DNA of 64,000 nucleotides, from contig WPIO01000250.1 in assembly GCA_009760855.2 (NCBI GenBank), positions 124,001 through 188,000 of the forward strand, in the 5' to 3' direction. The stretch's first letter is position 1. The number at the start of each line of letters is the position of its first letter. Below the pieces are notes generated by a model. The model ran no database searches, was not told where the DNA came from, and saw only the letters and a program-made list of their open reading frames with translations. The stretch is from Cristatella mucedo. Its lineage: Eukaryota; Bryozoa; Phylactolaemata; Cristatellidae. Made by a program: the position numbers and the translations under genes. Below, piece by piece: positions 33,796-46,212 of this stretch.

Positions 33796-35614
33796 CTGGC
33801 TGTTGTAGATACATCCACATCGCAGGTATTTTGCAGTGGCACTTGTCGCAATGCCAGGTTCTTGAATGTCGTGGCTCAGCTCTACTTTTCCCGTTATTCG
33901 CCAGTTTATTCCAAGCCACTGGGCGTCCGTGAGGCTGTTGGTCCGTTGGTCTCTCCACGTATCTCGATTCAGGGCATACAAGCTTACATATCGGTGGGAC
34001 GCCTTTCCACGACATTGCCAAATTATCATAGATGCAGTCAAGCAAGGAATGTAAAGCTGTCCAGACTTCCTGCTTGCCAGATTTTGAAAATGCCACCAAT
34101 TCCAAAGCACTCTTGTTACGTCTCATTATTATACGTACATAATCCAGTTTGACGAGTACACCGTCCTTCCAATACGTTGGCTCAGCATTTTTCGAGCGCA
34201 GCCAGGACAACACTGAAGCCAGGTTTGTTGGAAAGAAAGCGAGTGGCATGTAATTTCCCAGGAAGCTGAGCTGCAAGCAAACAGGAGGATCTTTAGCGGC
34301 CTTGTTTAGCCACTCCTGCAGTGTAGAAGGGGGCTGCTCAAGGAGATTACCAGTCAAGATGTACTCATCCTTAGAAGTCGTGATCATGTGAAAATGTTGC
34401 ATAAAATTGCTGACAACATCGACATAGCTACTTCCCAGCAATTGTGCAAAGAAATTTCTATCAAGAAGCCCTTCACGATATGAGTCCATTAAATCTTTGT
34501 AATAGTCGTCAAGTTGAAGACTTTCAGAAGATTCGTGATGCAATACCTTCTTTAAATCGAGAACAATTTGCCGAGGTTGATTGAAAACGAAGTCTTTAAG
34601 GGATGAAGAGTCCTCTAACCATATAATCTGGGATGTAGATACGAGAATTCTAAGTATAGTTTTCAGTTTGGAGTCGTCCGGCTGTGGCTCCAACTGTTCA
34701 TACACTGACTTTCTGACCTGCTCCCATTCCAAATACGGTCGATAGTTGTCATCTTCTGACTTAAGGCCCTTTATTCCTTTCATAATACGAAACCATAATG
34801 CAGGATATTGCTCCGGGGCCTTTAGTTTTTCCTTGACTAATGATTCAAACTCAGATAAGCTTTTACCATTGTCTTTGCAGCTCACCGTTGTGAATGAAAT
34901 GTCAGCAGCTTTTATATTTTTAAGATGCCGTTTGAGGAAGTCGACGTTAGTTTTGGAGGAATCCGAACGTGATTCAAGTACTGTTATGTGATCTGCAAGC
35001 TCTTTTTCAGCATCCAAATGAATTTGGTTTACGTACTTATTCATCTCTTCTTCCACATTCTTGAGTTGGCCTGGTTCAAGACAATCGGAATGCGTGCCAA
35101 CTACGATAACTCGTATCTCTGTTGATTTAGCAAATATCGTCATAAGCCATTTGTTTACTTGCTCCTTCAGATCCTTAACGTTTTGACTAACGTCGAACGC
35201 AATTATGCAAAGTCCATTGGAAGGCAAAAATATTGGAACCACTGTTTGATAAATTTCATGTCCACCAAAGTCATTCACATTTATCATCTGATCCTCAAAC
35301 TTTACAAGTCTCTGATCTATCACACGAGTTCTATCGTCAGCTGCAGCAGTGGATGGCCGGCCGATGAGTAGCGACTGAACGATGCTAGTCTTTCCTGCTC
35401 CCGTGTCTCCAAGCATGTTGATAGTATCACAGAGTAGCCATACCTTCCCCTGAGTGATATCTCGGAAGTACTCTCGAATAGATTTAATTCCCTGGTCACA
35501 CACTGCTGCAGGTGGAAAAACCATTGGATTTCCGTCCAATTTGAGCCTGGTCAGTGAGGTATGAATAACTTCCTCTGGCAGCTCAGTTATATTGTTTCCA
35601 CGTCCAGGATACGC
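33796..35614 (-). CDS. Roc-COR exon of a Roco-family protein (last LRR, Roc GTPase, COR)
   Basis: A single 1819-nt minus-strand exon, open throughout. It runs from acceptor TTTTGCTTTAG (AG at 35616-35615) to donor CCAG|GTATGA (GT at 33795-33794), entered in phase 0 and left in phase 1. Residues 1-35 hold the last LRR (NNITELPEEV, then LTRLKLDGNP and VFPPAAV). The Roc GTPase follows with P-loop GDTGAGKTS at about 68-76, the DFGGHE switch box at about 115-120 and THSD as the G4 motif at about 174-177. The COR domain starts near PALWFRIM and includes LDRNFFAQLLGSSYVD and YILTGNLLEQPP. A Cys-rich end (WHCDKCHCKIP) follows. Roco proteins are GTP-regulated dimeric signalling scaffolds. No kinase domain follows; the inferred partners downstream are CARD exons. 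The first ATG inside the exon is not a start. Confidence 0.93.
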
Positions 35615-36239
35615 CTAAAGCAAAACAAGAGAGAGCTCAACCGAAATTGTCAACAGAAAATTGTCAAAAAACGACTTGGCACTAGCAGAGCCAAATACTG
35701 TAATATTCTTTCATGCATATTATGCTAGTAGACGTAGCCGTAAAAATAAGCTGCTGGGCAATTATTTATCGTTACTATTACACATAGAATTCAGCAATGA
35801 GCAGTGAAATCCATACCTGACTGGAGATGGTTAATCACTAATTACATTGTTGTTTAAACTAATTAAATTACATAAAACCAAGGTTTTATGAGTAGACGGC
35901 ATACATTCTCTCAAGAAAAAAACAGCATTCAAGAGGGAATATAAAATCCATGTTAGCAGAGACCAATAAACTGTTATTAGTTTAGGCAATAAAGTCTGTT
36001 CTTCCTTACACCATGATGCTATTGCCGCTCCTTCAAGCGACTCAAAAGGCTCTAGTTTTCATTTAAATACTAAAAAATAAGTGGCATGCCAGGCATACAA
36101 TAAAAAGTAACTCACTTGCACAGTTCCATAAAAAGCCTAGTCATTGTACACACATTTTTTTATCCCTTTGGCTATGGTTTCCAGTACAATCTTAAATGTC
36201 AACAGCCAAAATGTATTTATATTAGCTTTTAAAGAGTGT

Positions 36240-36705
36240 TCCAGTGTGTTTTAAAGAGTGGCTCCAGCTGACCTCGCAAACCTACTTATCCAGCAGGCTA
36301 AGGATCATGCCATTTGCTTTTAGGAACTAAACAGTCCACCTGCACCCACCTCGTGCAAATCTTAAATCCTTTGGAGACCACGCCTTTGGTTCCTATGGAT
36401 ATGTGTCACGAAATCTATTAACTTGTGAAAACTTAAAAAGAGAACTAAAACTCGTATGTTTTAGATAGTATTTAGTGGTTCTGTAATTTGTCCATATCTG
36501 CTTAAGCCTGCTGACACTGCGCTAGCAGCCACTAACTACATGTGCATCCTGACAATGTGCTCGTCTCCTCCAACCATGTTTTACTTGTTTTTTATTGAGC
36601 GTGCCTCCACTAATCATTCGGTCGTGCTTTCTTTGCATCAAACGTTAAGTGCCAAAAAATATATTGAGTTCTCAGAGGGTATGCATTATTGTTGTTATTA
36701 TTATC
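36240..36705 (+). pseudogene. Degenerate LINE A 3' end
   Basis: This begins at GTGGCTCCAGCTGACCTCGC (the LAPAYLSDLL region) and carries AAATCCTTTGGAGACCACGC (KSFGDHA) and the 3' UTR. It ends in a decayed hairpin and TTATTATTATC at about 36690-36705. Confidence 0.65.
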
Positions 36706-36859
36706 ATGAAGAAAATGACCTTTAAGTGACCTACATATTTACTATGGAGCAAAGGTGCATTTTTGACTGTTCCTTCTGCCGATGCCGAATACCTGCCCGA
36801 GGCTTTGGGCATGTAGACGAGTCGGTAGAGCAGCTACTTGAATAAGCTTATTGAAGCAG

Positions 36860-37400
36860 CTAGTTGAATAAGTAAAATATTGAGTCAGGATAGCAGTTGA
36901 GGTAGTGAGTAGCATGGAAGTTGCAGCTCAGAACTGCTGAAAAGGGAGAGCCATAGTCAGTAGCAGCAGAGTAGTTGTTGTTGTGCAAGAGTTGTGGAAG
37001 CGATTTCCACAGTCTAGGACCTGCACAGCTACAGCTTCTGTTGCAAACTGTCTTGAAGCAGTGGCACGGAGCAGCTAATTCATTGTCCATACAAGGAGGG
37101 GGGCACGAGAAGACTGAAACTTGTCCAGCATTTCAGCCAGGTATGGAGGAGCTAAGCGGTGGCAGGCCTTGTGGGTCAGCGTAAGAACTTCGTCCTGTAT
37201 CCGTTGATCCACCGGCAGCCACCGTAGCTCTTATAGCTAATGAGACACTTGGTCAAACCTCTGGGTCTTGTAAAATAGCCTTGCAGCCATATTCATAGTC
37301 GGCGGCAGTGGCCTAGTTTCTTCCTGCTTGCGACCTAAACTTTTAGCTGTATCGACTTTCATAAGGGTTTCACACTTGGAGAAACGCTAGATGATGTGAC
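36860..37400 (-). pseudogene. LINE B fragment, longest copy
   Basis: Reading from 37090 downwards gives MDNELAAPCHCFKT, SCAGPRLWKSLPQLL and DYGSPFSAVLSC, matching 8445-8650. The upstream part (37100-37300) covers the GLAPPYL-type and LRWLPVDQR-type regions in broken frames. Confidence 0.65.
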
Positions 37401-37994
37401 AGCTTACCACCAAGCATTAAAGTGCCTTGAAGCTTATGTCGCCTGTTGTGCATTGAGCGATTATCAGATGCAGAGTGATCCCAATCTTTGCTTTTGAGTT
37501 CAGTGTTGAATAGCCCTTGGAGCCAACCAGAGGTCTTTCAGCAAGGCCTTCGGGATAAACGAAGGGTTTTAGCAACTAAGCAGCCTTCGGCAAAACCATT
37601 CGTTCATTTTCCCCAGAGTGCAAAAATTGTGAAAAATTAACGAAAAGCGTAAACAGATATTACGTGACGGCTTATATTTTTAACGTATTATCAGACAGAA
37701 ATAAGACCACACGTTCTTCTGAGATATCATGTCGGTCTTTAGCATTTTGCAGCAGGCAAGGATTTCATATCTTATGAGATAGAGGAATGGAAACTGTTAC
37801 TTATTTGTCACACCCATGTGAGAGTCCATAGCTGTGTCACTCTTGTCGAACTTTGGACTAAGCAACGTCAGCTATAATTAATGATTCTGTTAGGAAGTTG
37901 TGTCACGAGAGTCGTGCTGTGCAAAGTCTGAGGCATTATTTAAAGCTTAGCATTGTCGTCTGCACGGAGAAATAGCTGTTGCTAAGGTGAAAAC

Positions 37995-38012
37995 CTGCTG
38001 CTGCTGCTGCTG
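37995..38012 (+). repeat. (CTG)n microsatellite
   Basis: Six tandem CTG triplets. Confidence 0.85.
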
Positions 38013-38169
38013 GCTTTGCTTCCTCAGATCTGGCCCCCCTTACAACATTGACACGAGGTGCAGCTAAAGACTTGCTTTAAGCAGATTTCCTTGAACCTGC
38101 CTGCCCAGTGAGTGTGTCTAAATGTGCCTGAAGCCGCAGGAGTTTTGCGTGCTCGCCTTTCACGATCCT

Positions 38170-38345
38170 AGCGAGGACGAGCGAGCAAAGATTGTCTGTT
38201 CCCAAGAGGCCTGAAGAATGGAAACGGAACAGCTAATTCACTGCCGATAGCCAACTTTAAGACTCGTGGAGGCTGAAACTGGCGCAGCACTTCAGCTAGG
38301 TATGAAGGACGCAAGACTACTCCAGCCTGGCAATCACTCCTGACT
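38170..38345 (-). mobile_element. LINE B fragment
   Basis: The words GAATGGAAACGGAACAGCTA, ATTCACTGCCGATAGCC and CAGCACTTCAGCTAGGTATG match the antisense LINE B segment seen at 36860-37400 and 41035-41204. Confidence 0.5.
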
Positions 38346-39384
38346 GACCTCACGAATTTGCCTGATTTGACGTTGACAAAGAAGCAACACAGAATCTCTT
38401 AGGTACAAACACTTTGGTGGATTCATAAAACTATTCCATTGTCTGCTTGTTCTTGCAGACAGTGCTAAAGCAATTTCTAATTTGAGATGCTTCCATAACA
38501 GCCTACATGAAGCACTGATTAAGCAATTCAGTTATGTTACGGTACGATACATATGTCTTAATAGTTTGTATCATTCCTTCAAACAAGTAGCAGGCAAGCT
38601 AAGTGCCTGCAATTGTCCAACCAGCAAGCAAAGTTGTTAAGTAGCTATATTTATAGCACACGCTCGTCATCACAGTCGACCATGGATCATTTGGGTATGA
38701 GCCAAACTATGAAAACAGACCATAAGGAAATATAATTCTGGTAACTGCTGCAAAAGCATGAATGGGATAATTTTATCTGCATTGTCTAACCTGCCCTCAG
38801 TTGTATAAACAGCCATTAATTAATCGTATTACTGCAGAGTTAAAGTTGACTGGAGCTGTTCGTGGTTCGTTCTCAAGCCACTATGGAACAGTCAACAAAC
38901 TTCAATAGTATTAAAGGCGTGTTATGCCAAATATTTACAATGCAAGAGTTTTAGCATACTCTGTCATAGGAATAACGTATAGAGAGGCTACTAATGATAA
39001 CTTCAGTGACAAGCACTGGAATAAATGACTGGTTGGAGATGGTTAACTACTAACCAAATTATAGCTGACCTAGGTCTTCTGTGTATACAACGCAAATTTT
39101 CTCAAGAATAAACCAGAATTTACTGGAGGAGCCTAGTTTAATACAGCAGAGACAAATAAATTTGATTTAAATACTGAAAATTTCATATCAGGCATACACT
39201 AATGTTATTTATTTGCAAGGTTCCATAAGAGAGCCTTATTATTCTACACAAGTTTATCGTTTCTCTTGTTATAGTTTCAAGTATAATGTTTAATGTCAAC
39301 TGTTCAAATGTAATCGTGTTAATCTCTAAAAGGTGTGCTAAACAAGGGGGCAGGTTTAGGTACTTAAGTTCTCGTTCTACAGAG

Positions 39385-39406
39385 TTCTCTCTCTCTCTCT
39401 CTCTCA
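39385..39406 (+). repeat. (TC)n microsatellite
   Basis: About eleven tandem CT dinucleotides. Confidence 0.9.
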
Positions 39407-40061
39407 CTATGCTATGTTGAACTATAATTTCCAAGGAGCTGACACAGGCAGCTGTACTAGTGACTTGCCAACATTCCGCTTTCCCTGACCTAAAAGTTTA
39501 CAACTACCTCACTTGTCAACATCTTTAAAGTGCCTAGCAATATAATTAGACATCTTAAAGAGCTTAATTACCAGCTAATTGTTGTTAAAAAATGCATATA
39601 GTAGCTGTGAATGACTGCACAATTTCTCAATATTATCGATAATGAGCCCGAACCATTGACTAGAGAGAGGTCCAACCAGCATCGGTGCTGGCAGCATACC
39701 CACTAAGCTTCGGCACGGATTTTGGACGTCCGAATTTCAAAATGGCTTTTTGAGCTGTCCTCACTCATCGAACTGCCTGGCTAATAGCCTAAGGCTGCTC
39801 GGCACGTTACTCTGCACCTGTTACCTGCAGAGTAACACAGCGAGATCCGTTATTTCACTAGGTGCAGTTATCCCCACATTCTATAACACAGTGAACTATA
39901 TGCTAACTGTCGAGCAGGAAACAGAACAGTCACACAGAGATCCTGACCAATACAATCAAGTCAGTGGAGGGCTGAATTAAAGCTAATAAAAGAGAGCCAA
40001 ATAACAGACTCATTCAATTATTGGCATATGATTAACAGCTATCACTACTAAAGCATATTAA

Positions 40062-40985
40062 TATTAATAGTAATTCATTTGATAAAGCGCCCTCAAAGAA
40101 CTCAATCTCTTTCTAGGCGCTTTAGATTTGCTGCAAGGTGAAACTCGATTGAATCGCAAGTAATATCATGCTTGATAAACGACATGAACAAAGTGGTTAG
40201 GGGTGACATGCACAAGGTATGCATGCAAATGTGGTTAGTGGCAGCATGTAGTGTCAGCACGCATAAGCATATGAAGGAGGAATCACAGGGACCCACTAAA
40301 TTCTCTCCTAAATAGGTGTTTTTAAATTATTTTTAAATATGGTCAGGTCAGGGGATGTTCTGACGCAGGTCGGGAGGGAGTTCCAGGCTTTGGGAGCATA
40401 CGAACTAAATGCACGGTCTCCAAAGGTTTTAAGGTTTGTACGAGGTATTTCTAGACTGTTGGATTCCGAATAGCAGGTTGTGCGAGGTTTGGCCTGGTGG
40501 GGCAGTAGATCTGAGGGATAGGCTCTAGCCAAAGAATGGAGTGACCTAAAAGTGAGCGACCAACTTTGAAGTCGATCCGTTGCTTGACTGGTAGCCAGTG
40601 CAGATCGGCGAGAAGTGGTGCGATGTGGCAACAGTGACGCTCACGACAGACGAGCCTAGCTTCCGAGTTTTGCACCACCTGTAATCGCCTGATTGCCCAT
40701 GTCGGTAGGCCAGCCAGCAGCGAGTTACAGAAGTCAGGTCGGGATTTCACAAATGCATGGAGCAACTTAGACGTGGTATACTTATCCAAACAAGCCCGAA
40801 TTTTAGCATTGTTGTGAAACTGAAAGTAGGCAGATTTGACTGTGGAGCTGATGAGGTCGTCTAACGAGAGGTCACTTTGCAACATGACACCTATTTTTCG
40901 ACCTGATTCAATGTAGATGTGCTGGCAGAGCCAATTTTGAGCGTCAGCCTTTCCAATTTCTGAATCACACTGGGTTTTCCCATGA
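40062..40985 (-). pseudogene. LINE A 3' copy
   Basis: Minus-strand copy: an ATT tail and GATAAAGCGCCCTC at 40062-40095, then the 3' UTR, then coding blocks in reverse order. These are FKNNLKTPI, GDRAFSSYAPKAWNSLP, the HWLPVKQRIDFKV block, then LDDLISSTVKSAYFQFH. It extends to about 40985 near the GKPSVI-type region. It is broken into at least two frames. Confidence 0.85.
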
Positions 40986-41034
40986 CTAGTAATTTAGCAT
41001 CAGTTTATCACAAGATAAAGTGATAAACTGATAA

Positions 41035-41204
41035 ACTTGTAAACCACAGTCTACGAACTGCAGAGCTAAAGCTTCTGTCGCCAGCAGTCTTTAAGCAGAG
41101 GAATGGAACGGCTAATTCAATATCCACACAGGACCTGAGGGCTCAAACAGATTGAAGCTGATGCAACAGTTCAGCTAGATGCGAAGAAGCCAAGCTGTGG
41201 CGGG
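41035..41204 (-). mobile_element. LINE B fragment
   Basis: The words GCAGAGCTAAAGCTTCTGTC, AGCAGAGGAATGGAACGGCT and CAGTTCAGCTAGATGCG match the antisense LINE B C-terminal region. Confidence 0.6.
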
Positions 41205-41885
41205 CCATCCAGCCTCGACATATGCAACTCTCAGGTTGCTGGTCACTGGGCCTCTAATCAGGCACTTAAAATTGTTGCAAACTCTGTAGCTAATCTTGTC
41301 TGTCTTGAGCCTCACAGTTGCCACATCAGACCACTTCTCGCCAACCTGAGCTAGCACTCAGTAAATCAGCACATAAACTTCAAGGTTCTGTTACTCACTT
41401 TTAAGTCCCTTCATTCTTCGGCTCTAGCCTACCTGTCAGATCTCCTCTCCAACCCAGGCTAAGCATAGTAATACCAGCTTTTCTGTATCCAATCGTTTAC
41501 ATACAGCTGGTACAAACCTCACACATTTGGTCACTATGCCTTTAATTTGTAAGCTCTCATAGCCTGGAACTCACTTCTGACGTCGGTAATGACATTTCCT
41601 GATGGACGACATTTTAGACGAAGCTAAAACTGCATTTATTTATCACAGATTTTACAGTGTCGACGTGATTCTTTCTTTGTGTGCTTAGGTTAGCTAACGC
41701 TGTGCATGCTGCCACTAACTTTGTTTGCATTGCTGAACCTGAGCGTGTCAACTCTAACAAGGGAATGCTTGATATCATTGATATCACTAACCATGTGATC
41801 ATGCTTCCATCGCAGCAAATATAAAGTGCCTCGAAGAAGAGTAAGTTCTATGAAGGTGCTATACCAATATATTACTAGTGATCTT
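41205..41885 (+). pseudogene. Old LINE A 3' copy
   Basis: This contains CTCACAGTTGCCACATCAGA, CCACTTCTCGCCAACCTGAG, TCGGCTCTAGCCTACCTGTC, then the 3' UTR and a decayed end (GTGCCTCGAAGAAGAGTAAG, GAAGGTGCTATACC). It is heavily substituted. Confidence 0.7.
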
Positions 41886-42127
41886 GTTATTACTGTTTGT
41901 TTTTAATTCAGACGGAGATGTAAGCTCCACAAACTGTCACAAGACTCTGAAGATGGTTAGTTCAAAACTAAAAAATCCGACTGCAACAGAACGAGATCAT
42001 TCAGCTTGATCTGCAAATTAAGAATTAAAAACACTCTATGTGTGTAAGCAGCCGAGGTTAAATTAAGGACACCTACTCTAGCTGAATGTCCCAGCATAAA
42101 AGCATTCATTTGTACTTAAGGACTTAC

Positions 42128-42235
42128 CCTGCCATGCCAGTCATTTGATAGGTCGAGATATTGAAGACTCTTCAAACCGAGGGTACCAGTAGGGTAAGTC
42201 TTCAGGCAGTTGTCATTAAGACTCAGCACCTGCAA
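42128..42235 (-). CDS. LRR exon joining the tandem LRR array to Roc-COR
   Basis: A 108-nt minus-strand exon with acceptor CTCTCTTTAG (AG at 42237-42236) and donor AGG|GTAAGT (GT at 42127-42126), phase 0 at both ends. It encodes LQVLSLNDNCLKTYPTG, then LKSLQYLDLSNDWHGR. Spliced to 35614, the second repeat completes across the junction: LQYLDLSND, an insertion of about ten residues, then NNITELPEEV. Its start follows naturally from the end of the exon at 49725-49862 (LEGMKS, then LQVLSL), so the LRR register is kept over both junctions. This exon is outside the tandem array and is diverged from the array exons. Confidence 0.88.
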
Positions 42236-43164
42236 CTAAAGAGAGGAAAGAAGTGTGAAGGTCAGAAGAAAGGATTATATGCATGATGATTTGTCGGAAG
42301 CCTCAGCAATACTGACGATCCTTGACAACCATCCGAATAATAAGCTGGAATTATTATTACAGTACCGGCAACGGAAACCCGAAATGGTTTATGGATTGGC
42401 AATGCATTTGACAAAGCAAACCTGCATGTACTTGGAGATAGAAGTGGATGGCAAAACTCAGGAGATGCTGGAGTAGCATTTCCGGAAGTTTATATCATGG
42501 CCGTATGCAAAGATTATTTGAAAGTCTCCACTCCTTATAGGAGACACTGCATAATATGCTCACGGAAGTACCACTAACAATGGTTTTGGGGCAGTATATT
42601 TAATGCTCGGAAATAGCAATAATAAATGTCTAAAAGCACCAAATTGATTCTCTGCTGGCCAAATAAAGAGTGAGTGCAAAGCCATAACGATCATGCGAAC
42701 ACATACTCGTTAGTATGAAGGCTTCATTGAGTTAAAAAGAATACTTCGTATAGTAGATTTGACCCTGCAAAGCCTGTTGATCATTTATTGACCGCTGAAA
42801 GTTGTGACTGAAAATAGGTCAGTGCATTTAGAACTGGAGATCATATATGTATTGGTCCCTGGTCCAAACTGAATTTGGCTCCTCTTCGTTCTTAATTCCA
42901 ATTATTCCTTTGCTCGGACTCCTTCCATACGCAGTGCCCTAGCTTATGACCAGTGGTTGCATACAGGAATGCATGAACAATTGTTTATGATTCATACACT
43001 TCTTAACTGCTGTGCTGCTGCGTGCACTGCTCTTTTTATGACTAATAGACACACTTTTCGAACAATAGCAACATAAATTCGAATACCGTATTAAAACCAG
43101 TAAAACCTAACGCTGACTGCATGCTTTCTCAGCCATCTGTCAGCTTGGTTAGGCCGCATAGAGA

Positions 43165-43266
43165 AGCATGAAGCCGATTCAGTGCATGATGCAGCTGGCA
43201 CGTGGACGGAGGAAGAGTGGCGAGATCCGCAGTTTTTTTTTTAAAGATCGAGATACCTCAGCTTGA
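43165..43266 (-). pseudogene. Decayed LRR exon
   Basis: The minus strand reads CTGAGGTATCTCGATCTT, then a run of ten A, then CTCGCCACTCTTCCTCCGTC and GTGCCAGCTGCAT. These parallel the array exons: an L-x-x-L-x-L block, an L-T-T-L-P-P block and C-Q-L-H. An in-frame TAA at the A run and a frame change between the two halves make it non-coding. The downstream half (the LPDGxEGMK part) is not recognisable. Confidence 0.65.
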
Positions 43267-44144
43267 AAAAGCAACGAAAACTAGCCTTTTCAATTTCTCG
43301 CAGGCATTTGTTCTGGTTGCTTTAGACCTTCCCCTACTAGATAAAGTGAAGAACAATGAACCAATGTTCTGGAAACTTTCTCCTTCGCGTGCTTGATTTG
43401 GAAAGTCAGCAAAGTTCATATTGTGAGTAAGTAGAAATTAAAGCACCGGATAATAATAATATTAAAATCGCCGATAGCAGCATCACTATCTAAAGCTCGT
43501 TTACATAAATCTGTAAACCTAACATCTAACTTTGTTTGCGTTGACCTTTATAAGACGAGAAGGCATGTGGCAAAATGTGGGGTAAAAATAATTTCAGTAA
43601 GAAGCAGCATATCGGTGTCGCCAGTGAGAAGTAGAGTGATCAACACAAATGGAGAGTTGAGCTACGTGTGGCAAGCTCAAACTTATGTAAGTGCAGAAAT
43701 AATCCAGAGGCAGCTGCATGGCGAACCCCCTTCGTATATGCCTACTACAAATAGCGCCCCTTCGTGGCAAGGCGATTGCAGACAAAACGCTTACAGTTTT
43801 AGGTACATAGCAGCTTTAGTCAAGGATGGAAAAGGATTTTTTGGTGTGGCTACAAATGAATGACCAGTCCTATGAAAAACTAAGCATGCAGAAAAGTCTC
43901 ATGACTAATGATTCTGGAGAGGAGACATAACATTGCAATATTATGCGGGGGATAAACACGTAGCAAGGTACTGACTCTGACCAGGAACGCCTTGCTATGA
44001 CATCAACATCACATGGGCAGGCACTTGTATAAGGAATGATGATAATTACGAGTGGCTCTCGGATATCAGGCAATAGCTGAGCCTCGTTTCTTCCATGCAC
44101 CAATCCAACGATTACAATGGTGATATTTGGCTCCAGCTCTATGA

Positions 44145-44279
44145 AGGAGCCGGATTGGCCAAGTGGTTAAGCTGCTCGCCCCTACCCAGGTCCGGCTGAG
44201 ATCGTGGGCTCGACCCCAGTGGCATATGTGCAGAGCCGGAATAGAGATTAAGTTCTCTTAGGGGGGCAATATAATTGTA

Positions 44280-44280
<1 letters not shown>
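44145..44280 (+). mobile_element. tRNA-derived SINE, family 1, with LINE-like tail
   Basis: The plus-strand head has GGATTGGCCAAGTGGTTAAG (A-box-like) and GATCGTGGGCTCGACCCC (B-box-like). It is followed by GGCATATGTGCAGAGCC, GGAATAGAGATTAAGTTCTC and a degenerate GGGGGGCAATATAA. The order and wording match the copy at 1036-1190. The end runs into a TA microsatellite. Confidence 0.75.
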
Positions 44281-44324
<44 letters not shown>

Positions 44325-44379
44325 ATTATATATTATATATATTATATATATATATTATATATATATATATATATATATT
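44279..44379 (+). repeat. (TA)n microsatellite
   Basis: About 100 bases of TA repeats with occasional TTA interruptions, directly at the 3' end of a SINE. Confidence 0.95.
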
Positions 44380-45687
44380 CCTCTGGCCATAAAGTTATTA
44401 AGAAATGGTTGGTGACTAATGCTGCATCAAGAATACCACCGAAAAAGTACATCTGATTTGGTCAATATTATAAATCATGTAGAAGTCGTTCCGTGCCATT
44501 GTTTATTAATAAATAATGCTGATAACATGCAATAAATCATATTCGTGTTTTTCAGTAGAATAAATTTGAGACATTTATTTAGATTGTGTAAACTATTATT
44601 GAGTTTGTTTACTAAAGTGTAATGCAAGGAACATGTGAAACTAAAGGAAAGTACTACAGAGTGAGTTCAAGGACAAAACGAACAAACCTTTAGTGATAGT
44701 GTGAAAAAAACAGCAGTGTTCGTGCAACTACTCTGTCGTAGTGCAACCTCCTAAAAAATACCTGAAGTAGAACTAACAGTGCCCTCAAAACTCATGGTAA
44801 AAATTGAGAGACACGATTTCGCTCTGCACAAGTGGTGCTACTGGCTGGCTCGCCAATAGGCAGTGCTGAAATCAAGCCACCAGTCACTTTACGACACTAA
44901 ATTCTAATCACAGAGCCACTAAGTAAGAGTTACTTCAAGCCGTCCTGAAGAGATGGACTCTCCAGCAGGGCTGCAATCAAAACGCCTCGTCAGTTGGATC
45001 CTCGTGGCAAGCTATAGGTTCGGTCGTTGGGCAGGTACAACTAGAAGGTCCCATTTTCTTTGGGACTGAGGGTATCAGAGATCAAAGTCAAAGGCACGGG
45101 GATCTTACAAACTTACTCAATTCACGCTAATTGCTAATACATGAACCGATTTAACGGTTTAATCTTTAGTTCATAGATGACCCACCTAAACATGGCTCAC
45201 AAATAATTACTAAAAAGTAACTTGCCGTGGACTGTCTGCTGAATGACAATTCCTATATAAAGCTTGAGCCTGACAGAAAGCATAGAGCTTAGTTATGAGC
45301 TATCCATGACTATTCACTCCAAGCTTTAAATTAATAATTTAATTCAGACCTAACAGTAAAGACGTTCATACAGGTCTTTCCCGATAATTCGGCCATGATG
45401 TCAGCACTAATGGCAACTCACAACCTGCCTCAGGTATATTGTAATATTAGTTATGTCAAGAATAAGACGGCTGCAATATATTGGAGAGGTCTCCAGAGTG
45501 CATAAGTTCACCCTGCAACATGTTCACTAAAACTGAAGGAGGTCAGCATAATAGGTAGTGCAAGTACCAGGTACAGTGTGAATCAGTCATCCAAAATTCT
45601 GATGCAAGATAAATACCACCAAGCGTTTCCTTAAATGCTACGTCAGATTATGACACGAGATCGTCTTTGCGGACCCTAATACGAGGA

Positions 45688-46212
45688 AATAATAATAATA
45701 ATAATTCACTTGATAAAGCGCCCTCAGAGAACTTAATCTCTCTCTCTAGGCGCTTTACATTTGCTGTAAAGTGAAATGCAATTGAATGGTAAGTAAAATC
45801 ATCCTTGAAAAACAAACAAGATGAATAATATGGTTAAGGGTGACATGCACAGGGTCAGCATGCAAATGTGGTTAGTGGCAGCATGCACAGTGTCAGCACG
45901 CATGAGCACATCAAGGACGAATCACAGGGACCCACTAAATGCTGTCCTAGATAGGTGTGTTTTTAGGTTCCTTTTAAATGTGGTCAGTTCAGGGGATGTT
46001 CTGACGCAGGTCGGGAGGCAGTTCCAGGCTTTGGGAGCATATGAACTAAATTCACGGTCTCCAAAGGATTTAAGGTTTGTATGAGGTATTTCTAGACTGT
46101 TGGATTCCGAAAAGCGGGTGGTACGATGCTTAGCCTGATGGGGTAGTATATCTGACAGATAGGCTGGAGCCATAGAATGAAGGGACCTAAAAGTGAGCGA
46201 CAAAACCTTAAT
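45688..46212 (-). pseudogene. LINE A 3' copy
   Basis: (AAT)n, then GATAAAGCGCCCTC, the 3' UTR and an open 93-codon minus-strand stretch (LHSMAPAYLSDILPHQAK to LSRTAFSGSL). It is truncated at the FKVLSLTF block at about 46212, where a second copy starts. Confidence 0.88.

Larger units (their letters stand above)
35615..42127 (-). other. Intron between LRR exon and Roc-COR exon
   Basis: A 6.5-kb intron with consistent phase-0 ends. It contains LINE A copies (36240-36705, 40062-40985, 41205-41885) and LINE B pieces (36860-37400, 38170-38345, 41035-41204). 35615-36239, 37401-38169 and 38346-40061 show nothing except a (CTG)n at 37995-38012 and a (TC)n at 39385-39406. Confidence 0.6.

Noticed and set aside
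33730-34152. 140-codon plus-strand frame.
   Set aside because: It is antisense to the COR-coding exon and an overlap shadow.
43567-43863. 98-codon plus-strand frame.
   Set aside because: No domain, no homology I recognise and opposite to the host gene. Its length is within chance for this composition.
44145-44235. Possible functional tRNA gene.
   Set aside because: A- and B-box-like words are present, but the acceptor stem does not pair convincingly and a second copy with the same non-tRNA tail exists, so it is a SINE head.
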